64,000 nucleotides of DNA, taken from the NCBI GenBank assembly GCA_002344125.1, contig DDTQ01000009.1:120192-184191 (forward strand), read 5' to 3'. Positions 43,463 through 52,620 of this stretch are shown here, piece after piece; position 1 is the stretch's first letter; the number at the start of each line of letters is the position of its first letter. Under the pieces are notes generated by a model. It did no database searches. It had not been told where the DNA came from and saw only the letters and a list, made by a program, of their open reading frames with translations. The position numbers and the translations under genes are program-made. The stretch comes from Ignavibacteria bacterium UBA2360. GTDB taxonomy: Bacteria > Bacteroidota > Ignavibacteria > Tepidaquicellales > OLB5.

Positions 43463-43836
43463 TGCATCTCCTTTCGTTTTTTGTTAATGAAATGACTGTC
43501 CTATAGCTTACATAGCATATTATATCATCATCATCCGGACAGTCTTGCTCGTTCAGTATTGTCTATTGCAATACGTCTTGGAGCGTCTCTTTTTTAATTG
43601 GCGCGCTTTGCGCCAAACTCTATATTTAAAGAACAAAAATTCAGTATGCCAACCTTGTCCATAGGGCAGGGGAGACATAAAACCTGTTTATATATTTTTT
43701 ATCTGATAAAACCAGATGAACCTTGAAATCAGGCTTCGCCTGATTGAAATCCCGCCCTGGCGGGAGTAAACTCTATTTTTGTGTAACCTGAAACATTTAA
43801 CCTGCAACATGTAACCTGCAGCATGTAACCTTCAGC
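43463..43836. other. Gene-less stretch between ilvE and rlpA
   Basis: About 374 bases with no gene. It contains, from left to right, the rlpA leader with an inverted repeat (43494-43544), a tggcgc/gcgcca hairpin (43599-43615), an aatcaggc/gcctgatt hairpin (43727-43745), a cccgcc/ggcggg hairpin (43751-43764), and a degenerate 7-nt repeat array (43783-43838). None of the hairpins is followed by a T run on the minus strand, so ilvE lacks an obvious terminator. Confidence 0.65.
43494..43544 (-). promoter_or_regulatory. Inverted repeat in the rlpA leader region
   Basis: The arms GACTGTCC (43494-43501) and GGACAGTC (43537-43544) are perfectly complementary across a 35-base A/T-rich centre that contains TATAAT on the minus strand. 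It lies 32 to 82 bases upstream of the start codon. It could be an operator for a dimeric regulator overlapping a promoter, or an RNA hairpin. It does not match the c-di-AMP riboswitch pattern. Confidence 0.4.
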
Positions 43837-43838
43837 CT
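43783..43838. repeat. Degenerate heptanucleotide repeat array
   Basis: Eight contiguous 7-mers: gtaacct, gaaacat, ttaacct, gcaacat, gtaacct, gcagcat, gtaacct, tcagcct. The alternation of (g/t)taacct and g(c/a)a(a/g)cat gives a 14-nt higher-order period. It ends inside the stop codon region of ilvE. Similar in organisation to the array at 63076, but of unrelated sequence. Confidence 0.8.
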
Positions 43839-44793
43839 ACTTAACCTGCTTCATGTTCAGGATTCTTTCCTTGCCATCAAGGAATGTGAGCCAGCCGTAT
43901 TTATCGTTACCTTCTTTTACTACGTCAAAGAAAGCTTCCTGCATCTGCTTCGTGATCTTGCCCGGCATACCGTTGCCAACTATCATTTTATCAACTGAAC
44001 GGATAGGTGTAATTTCAGCGGCAGTTCCGCAGAAGAAAATCTCATCTGCCATGTAGAGCATTTCTCTCATCAAACTGCCTTCTTTTACTTCATATCCAAG
44101 ATCCTTAGCCAAAGTCATTATGGATTTTCTGGTAATACCGCTCAATATACCGTTATGGATACCCGGGGTATATAAAATCCCATCCTGAACTATGAAAAGA
44201 TTCTCACCTGAGCCTTCGCCAATATAGCCGTTCACATCAAGCGCAATTCCTTCACTGAAACCGTTTACAATCGCTTCCATTTTGATGAGCTGGCTGTTCA
44301 TATATGCGCCGCCTATTTTAGCCATCGTAGGCGTTGTATCAGGCGTGCTTCTCCTCCAGGAAGATACACATACGTCTATACCGCTTTCATGCGCGCCTTG
44401 CCCTAAGTATGAGCCCCATTCGTATGCTGCAATGGTAAGTTCAACCGGATTTTTCAGCGGATTCACATTCAGGTCTTCATAGCCCCTGTATGCGATTGGG
44501 CGGATATAACAGTTTTCAAGCTCGTTTATCTTGATAGTATCTACTATCGCTTCAAATATCTCCTCATGTGTGTAGGGAATTTCAGCCCTAAAGACTCTTG
44601 CAGAGTGAATGAGCCTTGTAACATGCTCAGCCAGCCTGAAAACAGCCGGACCCTGCTTTGTTTTGTAACATCTTATTCCTTCAAAGAACGATGATCCATA
44701 ATGCAAAACATGTGAAAGTACGTGTACCTTGGCTTCATCCCAGTGGATATGTTTGCCATTCATCCATATTTTTTCAACTTTTTTTACCGGCAT
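43837..44793 (-). CDS. ilvE: Branched-chain amino acid aminotransferase
   Basis: A 318-aa fold-type IV PLP enzyme that catalyses the last step of leucine, isoleucine and valine synthesis and the first of their breakdown. Motifs: KIWMNGKHIHWDEAKVHVLSHVLHYG at the start (cited in part), FFEGIRCY, GGAYMNSQLIKMEA with the PLP Lys, GYIGEGSGENLFIV, and FFCGTAAEITPI near the C-terminus. Length is typical for group I enzymes. It starts 20 bases after the YghO-like gene, so the two probably share a transcript. Confidence 0.95.
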   Translation of the reverse strand: MPVKKVEKIWMNGKHIHWDEAKVHVLSHVLHYGSSFFEGIRCYKTKQGPAVFRLAEHVTRLIHSARVFRAEIPYTHEEIFEAIVDTIKINELENCYIRPIAYRGYEDLNVNPLKNPVELTIAAYEWGSYLGQGAHESGIDVCVSSWRRSTPDTTPTMAKIGGAYMNSQLIKMEAIVNGFSEGIALDVNGYIGEGSGENLFIVQDGILYTPGIHNGILSGITRKSIMTLAKDLGYEVKEGSLMREMLYMADEIFFCGTAAEITPIRSVDKMIVGNGMPGKITKQMQEAFFDVVKEGNDKYGWLTFLDGKERILNMKQVK

Positions 44794-44813
44794 AACTCTT
44801 GAAATTTAAGTTA

Positions 44814-45941
44814 TTAAATAAGACTCTTTTTGTAAATCCTGTACGTCTTATATATGTGCGCACCTAATTTTTCGGCTGTCATTCTCATTGGCATATTATC
44901 TTCCAAAACCCAGGATATCTCAGCGCCGGTGTATCCATTCTTGTTGCCATTTTTAATGGTCTCAAGGTAGAATACGGAATCGATCGCTTTTTTCTGGTAT
45001 TCCGGTTTAACACCCATAATTATTACTCTCAGAAAATCTATCTTCTTCTTACCTGTCAGTATCTTAAGAAATCCGAATGGAAGAAGTCTTCCGTTCATCT
45101 TTTTTAAGACCTGGTTGAAATCGGGGAGCGAAAGTGTAAATCCGGCAGGTTTACCTGCCACTTCAGCGAACATTACAAGATCCGGGTCAACAACCATTTT
45201 CAATGATTCTGCCAGGTAGTCAAATTCAGCCGTTGTTATAGGCACAAATCCCCAGTTACTCTCCCATGCGCTGTTATAAATCTCCTCAATTTTCCTTACT
45301 TCATTATTAAGGTCTTTCATGTTAAGCTTGTGGGTCGTTACATCTGAGCGCTTTTTGATAAGTTCGCTCATTCGTTCAAGCTTAGCCATCACTTTTGCGT
45401 CGTTTATTACCTCTGCGGGAATGTAGTACGCGTATAAGTCCTTTGCTTTTTCAAAACCAAAACTCTCTATCTTATTAATATAGTGCTTTGGATTGTAAGT
45501 CATTAAAAAAACAGGAGGCGAGTTGAACCCGTCTATCAGTAAACCGCATTCATCGTTAGTTGAAGGATTCACCGGTCCTATGATCTCATTCAGACCCTTG
45601 CTCTTTACCCATTCGCAGGCTGTATCCAGCAGCAGATCGGAAACTTCTTCATCATCAATAGATTCGAAGAACCCGAAAAATCCGGCTTTATCTTTATGGA
45701 AATCTGTATGATTGTCATTTTTGATTGCCGCTATTCTGCCGGCAAGTTTGCCGTCTTTTTCCGCGAGGAATAGCTGTACTTCAGCGTGTTTAAAGAACGG
45801 ATTTTTGGACGGGTCAAGGTTTTTCCTTACATCAAAGATTAAAGGCGGAACCCAATTAGGGTCTCCCTTGTATATATCCCAGGGGAACTTGATGAATGCC
45901 ATCCTGTCTTTTTCATTTTCAACTTTTCGTATCTTTATCAA
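44814..45941 (-). CDS. GNAT-fold protein of the YghO-like family
   Basis: A 375-aa protein with family hallmarks: FIKFPWDIYKGDPNWVPPL near 17-35, KNPFFKHAEVQLFLAEKDGKLAGRIAAI near 45-73, IIGPVNPSTNDECGLLIDGF near 119-138, and a C-terminal half that continues as a second acetyltransferase-like fold (MVDPDLVMFAEVAGKPAGFTLSL). The reaction and substrate are unknown. TTG start; no ATG in frame is available upstream of the conserved FPWDIY. First gene of a likely two-gene unit with ilvE. Confidence 0.85.
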   Translation of the reverse strand: MIKIRKVENEKDRMAFIKFPWDIYKGDPNWVPPLIFDVRKNLDPSKNPFFKHAEVQLFLAEKDGKLAGRIAAIKNDNHTDFHKDKAGFFGFFESIDDEEVSDLLLDTACEWVKSKGLNEIIGPVNPSTNDECGLLIDGFNSPPVFLMTYNPKHYINKIESFGFEKAKDLYAYYIPAEVINDAKVMAKLERMSELIKKRSDVTTHKLNMKDLNNEVRKIEEIYNSAWESNWGFVPITTAEFDYLAESLKMVVDPDLVMFAEVAGKPAGFTLSLPDFNQVLKKMNGRLLPFGFLKILTGKKKIDFLRVIIMGVKPEYQKKAIDSVFYLETIKNGNKNGYTGAEISWVLEDNMPMRMTAEKLGAHIYKTYRIYKKSLI

Positions 45942-46277
45942 CTCTGTCTTTGTCCCTGATTGAGATATATATTTTATCCCGAATCAAAAATTTGTGTTCC
46001 TAAATATACCTGTTTTTGTTGTAAGATACAATCAAAAAAGGGGGGCACAGGGGTGGAGCCTTTTCACAATAAATGGTATTGTTAGTATTATACACTCATT
46101 GTATCAAAAATATTCATAATTTCATAACGTATAATAAATTAAAGTGGTTATGTAATTTCTCTAAAGTGATAGATTAAGTTATGATTTATCATCATAATTC
46201 AAACAAAATTTAAGATTTACCAAATTGAACTGAAATTCATTATATTTTTGATTATTTTATTAAAACTGAAATTTCTA
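45942..46277. other. Divergent intergenic region
   Basis: About 335 bases between divergent genes, with no gene. It contains an aaaaaaggggggcac word near 46034-46047 and is otherwise A/T-rich. Near its right end TATTTTTG (46243-46250) resembles a -7 promoter box and overlaps the earliest in-frame start of the next gene, which argues for the later start. No terminator is seen. Confidence 0.5.
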
Positions 46278-46751
46278 TTGAAACTACGACTTTTATACAT
46301 AATTTTGATTTCGTTTTTTGTGATTACGCTTGGTCCGAACTATACGTATTCACAGGAATCCTGGTGGAAGGATAAGAAGTATAAGACTGAAGAAAAGCAG
46401 AAGAAGTTTGAGAACTGCAAGCATGTTTTTATCAGCATAGGTGATGGATTAATGTACGGAAACGTCACCTACATCAGTCCCTTTTTCCAGAATGAGATTT
46501 ACCTGGGGCTGCAAAACAGTGAGAAAGGCTACTATAACCGCGAGCAATCAGGTTACATCATAGAAAATTTCTTCTCTACTTATCCTGTATCATCCTTCAA
46601 ATGGAAAAATTCAAGCCGCTCTGAACGGTTTGCCTTCGCCCTCGGTAAGTACAAGTACAAAAAAGGCGGATTCATAAGTACATTCACTATATCCGTTTCA
46701 CTAAAATACATCAATGATCTCTGGATGATTGACCAGGTAATTGTAAACTAG
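46278..46751 (+). CDS. Secreted DUF4783-like protein
   Basis: About 157 aa after a TTG start at 46278 (MKLRLLYIILISFFV); the frame can be extended back to 46248, but that start overlaps a promoter-like box. Signal peptide with cleavage near YTYSQ. The mature part follows DUF4783: a GDGLMYGNVTYISPFFQNEIYLGL segment, GYYNREQSGYIIENFF, then SSFKWKNSSR and a beta-rich end (FISTFTISVSLKYINDLWMIDQVIV). This NTF2-like fold family is common in Bacteroidetes; function unknown. It ends 18 bases before the large histidine kinase gene and is probably cotranscribed with it. Confidence 0.75.
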   Translation: MKLRLLYIILISFFVITLGPNYTYSQESWWKDKKYKTEEKQKKFENCKHVFISIGDGLMYGNVTYISPFFQNEIYLGLQNSEKGYYNREQSGYIIENFFSTYPVSSFKWKNSSRSERFAFALGKYKYKKGGFISTFTISVSLKYINDLWMIDQVIVN

Positions 46752-46769
46752 CACTTTAAGGGCAGTTAT

Positions 46770-49700
46770 ATGTTTCATTTCGAAAAAAAAGACATATTCC
46801 GATTCAAGGTCCTTGGGATGCTCTCTCTTATTCTTTTCTTCGTTATTCTGTTCATTTTCGGTGTAAGGTACTATTTTTCACAATCAATAGTGAACAATTG
46901 GGAGTCCATTTCAACCGAAAAGAAGAAAGAGATCCACGCTGAGTGCCTCAACATCTTTTACAATTATCAAAACCAAACTTCCCAGTTTTCATACCAGCTG
47001 CTGATGAACAAGAAACTCATCTCGGCTGTTACTTCATACAATACACGTAAATCCTTTGACGCCTTGTATGAAATTGAAAACCAGGGCGAATATAGCGTCG
47101 AGTTTTACAATTCCCGTCTTGAGCTCTATATCTATTCAGGCAGGCAGATCTATCCCGATATACTTGAACTCAAAAAAGCGCTTTCCGGTGAAAGATACTC
47201 AATTGTTAAAGAAACAGGAATCTACACAAACATTGTTGTTCTTGATCCTGTAAAGAATGAAAACGGCACTGTCGAAGGAGTACTGGTCGTTTCAAGGATA
47301 CTGGACGTAAACTCAGGCGTACAGTCTGCTTTTTTTAACCGCTCAGGAATTAAAAAAGAAATATATGACCGTTTCCACCTTGATGTTCAGTTTGAATTCA
47401 ATCCGCCCGCCAATACTTCCGCTGTTCTTGATTCATCTTCTGGTGAACTCTCATTGCTGCAGTTAAAGGGCATTAACGGTGCTATAATAGGTAAAATGTT
47501 CATTCCCGCGCTCGATCAGTCCTCATACTTGCTGAGCGTAATACAGAAGTTTGATAACATTATCGGCTTCATTGTCTTTGTACTCAATTCTGTGCTGCTT
47601 TATTGGCTCCTTCTTGCTGCAGGTAAGGCGGATTCTTATTTTGTGAAGATCAGTCTTGTTGCTGTGGGATTAATTCTATCCCGTTATCTCTGGCTTTACA
47701 TGAATTTTCCCGGTGAATTCTTTATACTGTTCGGATCGGACATTTTTTCACCGGTACATTACGCCTCCGGAATCGGTTTTGGCATGGCCAAATCATTGGG
47801 TGAGCTTTCGGTTACAGCGGTTATCTTTACGCTCATTTCGGTCTTTATACTAGTAAACGTTCTCAAGCTCTATAAATCCGAAAGCAAACCGCAGAATGCA
47901 TATACAGCGGCGGCTATCACACTTGCATGTGTGATCGTTTCAATAGTTGTTATGAACTATTACGGAATAATTGTTCAGAGCCTGATCTTTGATTCATCTG
48001 TTAAATTCATTGATAAATCAGACCTGTTTTCTCTAAACCAGCCCGAAATGATTGTTGTAAGCATAATAATTCTTTTCCTTTCGGTATCACTGGTCATGAT
48101 ACTGCTGGCATGCTCAATTATCACTGCCCGGCATCTTAATCCGTTTATTGGATTCAACAAATTCATGCGGAAGAATTCTGTCCTGTTGTTTTTTGGCGCG
48201 CTACTTCTCGTTAACCTGCTCATTTCATTATTCCCCGATCAGTTCATTGAATCTTCACTAAAACTCAACCTGCGGCTGGTGATAATCGCTCTGGCTGCGA
48301 TTTTCAGCATATACATTCAGCGGCAGCTTGCGCTTACAAGAGATTACAGGTTCATAAACATGATAAATCTCTCGCTCATTCTGCTTGTTTGCGCTGTATT
48401 TATACCGGCTGTTCTGCTGAATAAGATTACTTCGCTTGAAAATAAATATCTTGAAAAATCCGCAAAGGATATTTCTCAGCAATCAAGCGATAAGATCGCT
48501 TTCCTGATTTCCGCTACTGTTGATGATATTGGCGAAGATACTTCCATTGAAGCCGATATCAATGATAAAAATAAGTCCGGTAAGCTCGCATTCAATATCT
48601 GGTCTAAAAGTAAATTTTTTGATGAAGACCTCAATTCTGCGGTATTTGTACTGGATACGGCCAAGAAGGTTATCAGTGATTTTAATATCAATCCTGCGGA
48701 GCTGTTATCTGATAGCATACTAAGCTTTACGCTCAATTCAGCTAAAAACAAAACTTCCGGTAAGAACCAAACTGCTGTGCTTGAAACGGAGCCGGATGAT
48801 GAAGAACCTGAAACCATGGATGTTAACGCTGTTATGAATACAATGCTGGCTGATGAAGGAGAAATTTTCCAGAATCCTGATATGAAATTCTATACCGCCC
48901 TCATCCCAATCGGCAAATCTGATCTGAAGAACAGCCGCTTTAATAAAACTATCGGATATGTGGTTATTGGCGCGGGCTATGACGCGAAAAATTTCCTGAC
49001 TCAAACTAATCTTGGCATCTTCCGCAGCTTCGCCAGGGATAACATTCTGAACAAGTTAACTTCCACCCCGGTTATTTCTGAATTTTCTGAATCAGATCTT
49101 GTTGGTTCTTCAAATAAAGATATTTCTAAATCGTTGCTTAAATCCCTGGACGCGTTTCGCGAAAGCGTTAAGGATAAAGTTGATAAATCTGCGTTAAGAT
49201 ACGATGAGTTTGAAAATCAGATTTATAAATCATTCTATGTGCTTTCAGAAAACAGGTCGGCTGGTAACATTTCCAGTCCCAAGATATATGTTGTAAGCGT
49301 AAAGGTAAACGATTTCAGCCTTAGTACATTCTTTTTCTTCAGGTACCTGCTCTTCCTGGTGTTAATTTACCTGGTATTCCTCTCTCTGTACATAATTTAT
49401 AAAGGATTTTCTTATCTTCTTGATACTGAATCAGTACGATTCATTAACTTTGGATTCAGGGAAAAGCTCTTCGCTTCTTTTTTGCTGGCTTCTGTTATTC
49501 CTATTGTGATACTCGCCATATATACCAGGGCTTTTGTGAATGATAAAAACGAGTACTTCTATAAAAACCAGCTTATTAGCGATCTCCGGATCGTGGATCA
49601 GTACGTAAGAAGCAGGATATTGCTTGATGCCGCCAAACATGAGATCGATAAAAAACACTCAAGGGAAGGGCATACAGGATTTACAAACCTGTTTGACCGG

Positions 49701-50951
49701 GGATTTTCAGAAACTGACAAAAATTTTAATTTTTATGTCAAAAATAAACTTGCTGCCACAACCAGTGAGCAGCTGTATAAGTCAGATCTGCTCGATAGCC
49801 GCTTAAGCGGCAACGCGTTGTATAATCTCGCAATCCTGAAAAAAGATTATTTCTCAGAAAACCAGCAGATTGGCGACTTTACATTCATTGTTGGTTATAA
49901 ACCAATATATGATAACTTTAACAATTTGACAGGTATTATTTCCACTCAAACTGTGTTTAAACAGAGCGAAATTAACCAGGAGCTTACCGAAAGTCTGGTT
50001 TATATTTTGGGACCCTATTTTGCGGCAGTAATTCTGCTGATATTCATTGTTAATTTCCTTTCATACAGGATATCTAATCCTATACTCAGGCTGCAGAAAG
50101 CCACAGAGCAGCTATCCCTTGGGAACATTGATGTACAGGTAAGATCAAGCAGCAAAGATGAAATAGGGGAGCTTGTTAATTCCTTTAACCGGATGATCCG
50201 TGAGCTGAAGCGCTCACGCGCTGAGCTGCAGAAAGCCGAGCGCGAAGGCGCATGGCGCGATATTGCGCGGCAGGTTGCCCATGAAATTAAAAATCCGCTA
50301 ACACCCATGAAGCTTGCAATGCAGCATTTATTCTATGCCTACACTCACGGTTCCAACGATTTCAAATCAATTATTCAGACTACGAACAAACTGATAATAG
50401 ACCAGATTGAAACCCTGAACCGCATTGCCACAGAGTTTTCAAATTTCGCCAAGCTGCCAAGCCGCAACTATGAACTGCTTAATATGAACGAGATACTTGA
50501 TGATGTTGTAAGGCTGATGGATTCAAAAGGCAATATTAAGCTTAAGCTTGATCCTTCGCTGGATAAGGAGTTTGTTTTGGGAGATAAAGATGAAGTTAAA
50601 CGCGCGCTTATCAATATCATAAAAAATGCGGTGCAGGCGATCGATGAAGTCGAAAGTGCCGGCTCAAAGGGAGCAGTAAATATTGAAGGCGTCAGAATGA
50701 ACGGCTATTATTCAGTAAAAATAAAAGATAATGGTGTAGGAATGGATGACGATACCCAGCAAAAGCTGTTTGAACCGTATTTTTCAACTAAATCAAGCGG
50801 TATGGGGTTAGGACTCGTTATCACTAAAAAGATACTTGATGATATGAAAGCTGTTATAAATGTGCAAAGCAGCCGCTCTGCGGGCACTGAGGTTGTAATT
50901 AATTTCAAGATCTCAGATAAAACTGCTGCTGTAAAATTACTCAACAGTTAA
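46770..50951 (+). CDS. Very large NtrY-like sensor histidine kinase
   Basis: A 1393-aa membrane kinase. TM1 near 14-34; a first extracytoplasmic region 35-258; a bundle of eight or nine helices (260-552); a second extracytoplasmic region (about 556-852); two helices (853-924); a third extracytoplasmic region (925-1070); a helix (1073-1095); HAMP (1099-1145); HisKA with AHEIKNPLTPMK and phospho-acceptor His1171; and HATPase_c with the N box NIIKNAVQA near 1284, DNGVGMD near 1319 and GMGLGL near 1344. The NPLTPMKLAMQHL context is NtrY-like. No response regulator is adjacent. The signal is unknown. Confidence 0.9.
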   Translation: MFHFEKKDIFRFKVLGMLSLILFFVILFIFGVRYYFSQSIVNNWESISTEKKKEIHAECLNIFYNYQNQTSQFSYQLLMNKKLISAVTSYNTRKSFDALYEIENQGEYSVEFYNSRLELYIYSGRQIYPDILELKKALSGERYSIVKETGIYTNIVVLDPVKNENGTVEGVLVVSRILDVNSGVQSAFFNRSGIKKEIYDRFHLDVQFEFNPPANTSAVLDSSSGELSLLQLKGINGAIIGKMFIPALDQSSYLLSVIQKFDNIIGFIVFVLNSVLLYWLLLAAGKADSYFVKISLVAVGLILSRYLWLYMNFPGEFFILFGSDIFSPVHYASGIGFGMAKSLGELSVTAVIFTLISVFILVNVLKLYKSESKPQNAYTAAAITLACVIVSIVVMNYYGIIVQSLIFDSSVKFIDKSDLFSLNQPEMIVVSIIILFLSVSLVMILLACSIITARHLNPFIGFNKFMRKNSVLLFFGALLLVNLLISLFPDQFIESSLKLNLRLVIIALAAIFSIYIQRQLALTRDYRFINMINLSLILLVCAVFIPAVLLNKITSLENKYLEKSAKDISQQSSDKIAFLISATVDDIGEDTSIEADINDKNKSGKLAFNIWSKSKFFDEDLNSAVFVLDTAKKVISDFNINPAELLSDSILSFTLNSAKNKTSGKNQTAVLETEPDDEEPETMDVNAVMNTMLADEGEIFQNPDMKFYTALIPIGKSDLKNSRFNKTIGYVVIGAGYDAKNFLTQTNLGIFRSFARDNILNKLTSTPVISEFSESDLVGSSNKDISKSLLKSLDAFRESVKDKVDKSALRYDEFENQIYKSFYVLSENRSAGNISSPKIYVVSVKVNDFSLSTFFFFRYLLFLVLIYLVFLSLYIIYKGFSYLLDTESVRFINFGFREKLFASFLLASVIPIVILAIYTRAFVNDKNEYFYKNQLISDLRIVDQYVRSRILLDAAKHEIDKKHSREGHTGFTNLFDRGFSETDKNFNFYVKNKLAATTSEQLYKSDLLDSRLSGNALYNLAILKKDYFSENQQIGDFTFIVGYKPIYDNFNNLTGIISTQTVFKQSEINQELTESLVYILGPYFAAVILLIFIVNFLSYRISNPILRLQKATEQLSLGNIDVQVRSSSKDEIGELVNSFNRMIRELKRSRAELQKAEREGAWRDIARQVAHEIKNPLTPMKLAMQHLFYAYTHGSNDFKSIIQTTNKLIIDQIETLNRIATEFSNFAKLPSRNYELLNMNEILDDVVRLMDSKGNIKLKLDPSLDKEFVLGDKDEVKRALINIIKNAVQAIDEVESAGSKGAVNIEGVRMNGYYSVKIKDNGVGMDDDTQQKLFEPYFSTKSSGMGLGLVITKKILDDMKAVINVQSSRSAGTEVVINFKISDKTAAVKLLNS

Positions 50952-50979
50952 TTATGTTATATTTCGTAATAACAATACT

Positions 50980-50987
50980 TATATTTG
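50980..50987 (+). promoter_or_regulatory. Putative -7 promoter box and strong RBS before the sorting-domain gene
   Basis: TATATTTG fits TAnnTTTG, although no good -33 TTTG lies at the right distance. Downstream, cggaggagat ends 3 bases before the ATG at 51015 and is one of the few strong Shine-Dalgarno sites in the window. Confidence 0.35.
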
Positions 50988-51014
50988 TATAAGTTATTTT
51001 AATACGGAGGAGAT

Positions 51015-52346
51015 ATGAAAAAGCAACTTTACTTTGTTTTTTTGGTATTGTCAGTTTTATCCTTTACTTCCGGTTCATTCTCTCAGTTTACAGATTTCCA
51101 GTCACCTTTTACCGGGTCACTCAATTCCGGCGATATCGCTACCACGCCTTTCGGCCAGCAGGTTAACAGTCATGCATGGCTCTGTGGTGATTCATCAATG
51201 ATCATGAAACTTTACTTTTACAGTATCCCGCCTGTTTTCAGAGTAGTTAAAGGAAATATACCCCCCGGCATTACATTTAACGCTGCATGTTCAATTGATT
51301 CCAACACAGCAATAATGGGCGGTACTGCCGGAGGCAGCTCAGTTGTTTACAAAACTACCAACGGCGGCCAGAACTGGACGCAGGTTTTTACACAGCCAAG
51401 CGGTTTTATAGTTGGCATCTGGTTCAAAACCGCAGTAACTGGTATAATGGTAGGGAATCCTGCCGGCGGAAGGTGGTCAATTTTCAGAACGACCAATGGC
51501 GGTGTTAACTGGGATTCAGCCGGGCATTATTTGCCGCAGGCAAACAGTGAATCAAGCTTCAGCAATGATATGTTTGCCAGGGGCGATACCTTGTGGTTAG
51601 GTACAAACAATTCACGCATATATGTTTCCACAAATTTTGGAATGAACTGGTCACCAAGAACTTTTGGTTCCGGTATCCAGAATATCAGGGCAGTAAACAA
51701 CGATTTTAATAATAACGTTGGTTTTATAGGTGGTGATTCATTGCTAAATACATATTCATGGGGCAACACATGGAATGTAGAACAAAATATTCAGGGTACG
51801 GGCCCCATAACAAGTATTGTCGCTTCAAATCCCGGAGTTGATGCTTCATCGTGGCCTGTATTTTATTCAAAACAAAACAAACTGTATTACAGCTTCGGAT
51901 GGTCTTTGTTCTATACAGCCTCAAGCGGCAATTTTACTTATCTCTTCAAGAACCGGCCGTTTACTCAGTACAACTATCATTTTGCGCCGATGTTGGGTCT
52001 GCTTAGCGGCGGCAGAGTGTGGATCTGTATCTGCGCCTGGGGCGGTATTAATACTGTAAATAATATTATTCCATCTGAATTTATTCTTCACCAGAATTAT
52101 CCAAATCCGTTTAATCCTGTTACAAAAATAAGATTTGAAATTCCACCCGGCGAAAGTAATAATGTAGTTAAACTCGAGGTGTATGATTCCAAAGGTGAGC
52201 TTCTACAAACATTGATAAATGAAACGCTTGGCGCAGGCATTTATGAAAAAGAATTTGACGGGTCATCTTTTTCAAGCGGAGTATATTTCTATAAGATAAC
52301 CTCAGGAATAATCACAATATCTAAGAAAATGCTGCTGGTAAAGTGA
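51015..52346 (+). CDS. Secreted Ycf48/BNR-repeat protein with type IX sorting domain
   Basis: A 443-aa exported protein: signal peptide about 1-23 (SGSFSQ), propeller-type repeats with TTNGGQNWTQVF, TTNGGVNWDSA and STNFGMNWSPR, and a C-terminal sorting domain from about 350: LHQNYPNPFNPVTKIRFEIP, VYDSKGELLQTL, LGAGIYEKEFD, GVYFYKI and KKMLLVK. It is probably exported to the cell surface or medium by type IX secretion. The repeats resemble those of the 7300 lipoprotein. Strong RBS (ggaggag). Confidence 0.9.
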   Translation: MKKQLYFVFLVLSVLSFTSGSFSQFTDFQSPFTGSLNSGDIATTPFGQQVNSHAWLCGDSSMIMKLYFYSIPPVFRVVKGNIPPGITFNAACSIDSNTAIMGGTAGGSSVVYKTTNGGQNWTQVFTQPSGFIVGIWFKTAVTGIMVGNPAGGRWSIFRTTNGGVNWDSAGHYLPQANSESSFSNDMFARGDTLWLGTNNSRIYVSTNFGMNWSPRTFGSGIQNIRAVNNDFNNNVGFIGGDSLLNTYSWGNTWNVEQNIQGTGPITSIVASNPGVDASSWPVFYSKQNKLYYSFGWSLFYTASSGNFTYLFKNRPFTQYNYHFAPMLGLLSGGRVWICICAWGGINTVNNIIPSEFILHQNYPNPFNPVTKIRFEIPPGESNNVVKLEVYDSKGELLQTLINETLGAGIYEKEFDGSSFSSGVYFYKITSGIITISKKMLLVK

Positions 52347-52355
52347 TCAAAATAA

Positions 52356-52384
52356 AAAAGGCATCTCCGCCGGAGATGCCTTTT
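52356..52384. terminator. Bidirectional terminator
   Basis: Stem GGCATCTCC/GGAGATGCC with a 3-base loop, extended by AAAA/TTTT on both sides. It sits between the convergent genes ending at 52346 and 52405 and can serve both. Confidence 0.92.
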
Positions 52385-52404
52385 AAAAGATCTGCAATTT
52401 TGTT

Positions 52405-52620
52405 TCACCTTTTAAAGTACCAGTAATTATCATCCTCATAGAAGAATTCCATTCCGTAATGTTTCCTTATCAGGACTTTAAACACAATAAATTTTCCCGG
52501 AGCCTTTGTGATCTTTGGGTGTCTGCCAAAATCACTGCAAGTGCTTAATTCAAACAGGGTAGTTCTGGCTATCTTGCTTGGTTTATATTCTCCTACGTAA
52601 ATTGTCTTTCTTTCCAGCAT
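52405..52620 (-). CDS. Small hypothetical protein (71 aa)
   Basis: A 71-aa basic protein, MLERKTIYVGEYKPSKIARTT at the start, rich in aromatic residues at the end (FFYEDDNYWYFKR). It has no signal peptide or membrane segment. I do not recognise a family. Support for it being real: ATG start after an A/T-rich leader, a dedicated terminator just behind the stop, and nothing else explaining the region. There is no Shine-Dalgarno site. Confidence 0.5.
   Translation of the reverse strand: MLERKTIYVGEYKPSKIARTTLFELSTCSDFGRHPKITKAPGKFIVFKVLIRKHYGMEFFYEDDNYWYFKR

Noticed and set aside
43463..43650. Possible c-di-AMP (ydaO-type) riboswitch before rlpA
   Set aside because: RlpA-type genes are sometimes under such control, but the conserved GGGGGACCC-type and GGGTGAA-type blocks are absent; only a simple inverted repeat is seen.
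46248..46277. TTG at 46248 as start of the DUF4783-like gene
   Set aside because: It overlaps a TATTTTTG promoter-like box and adds residues before an otherwise normal signal peptide; the TTG at 46278 is preferred, with moderate certainty.
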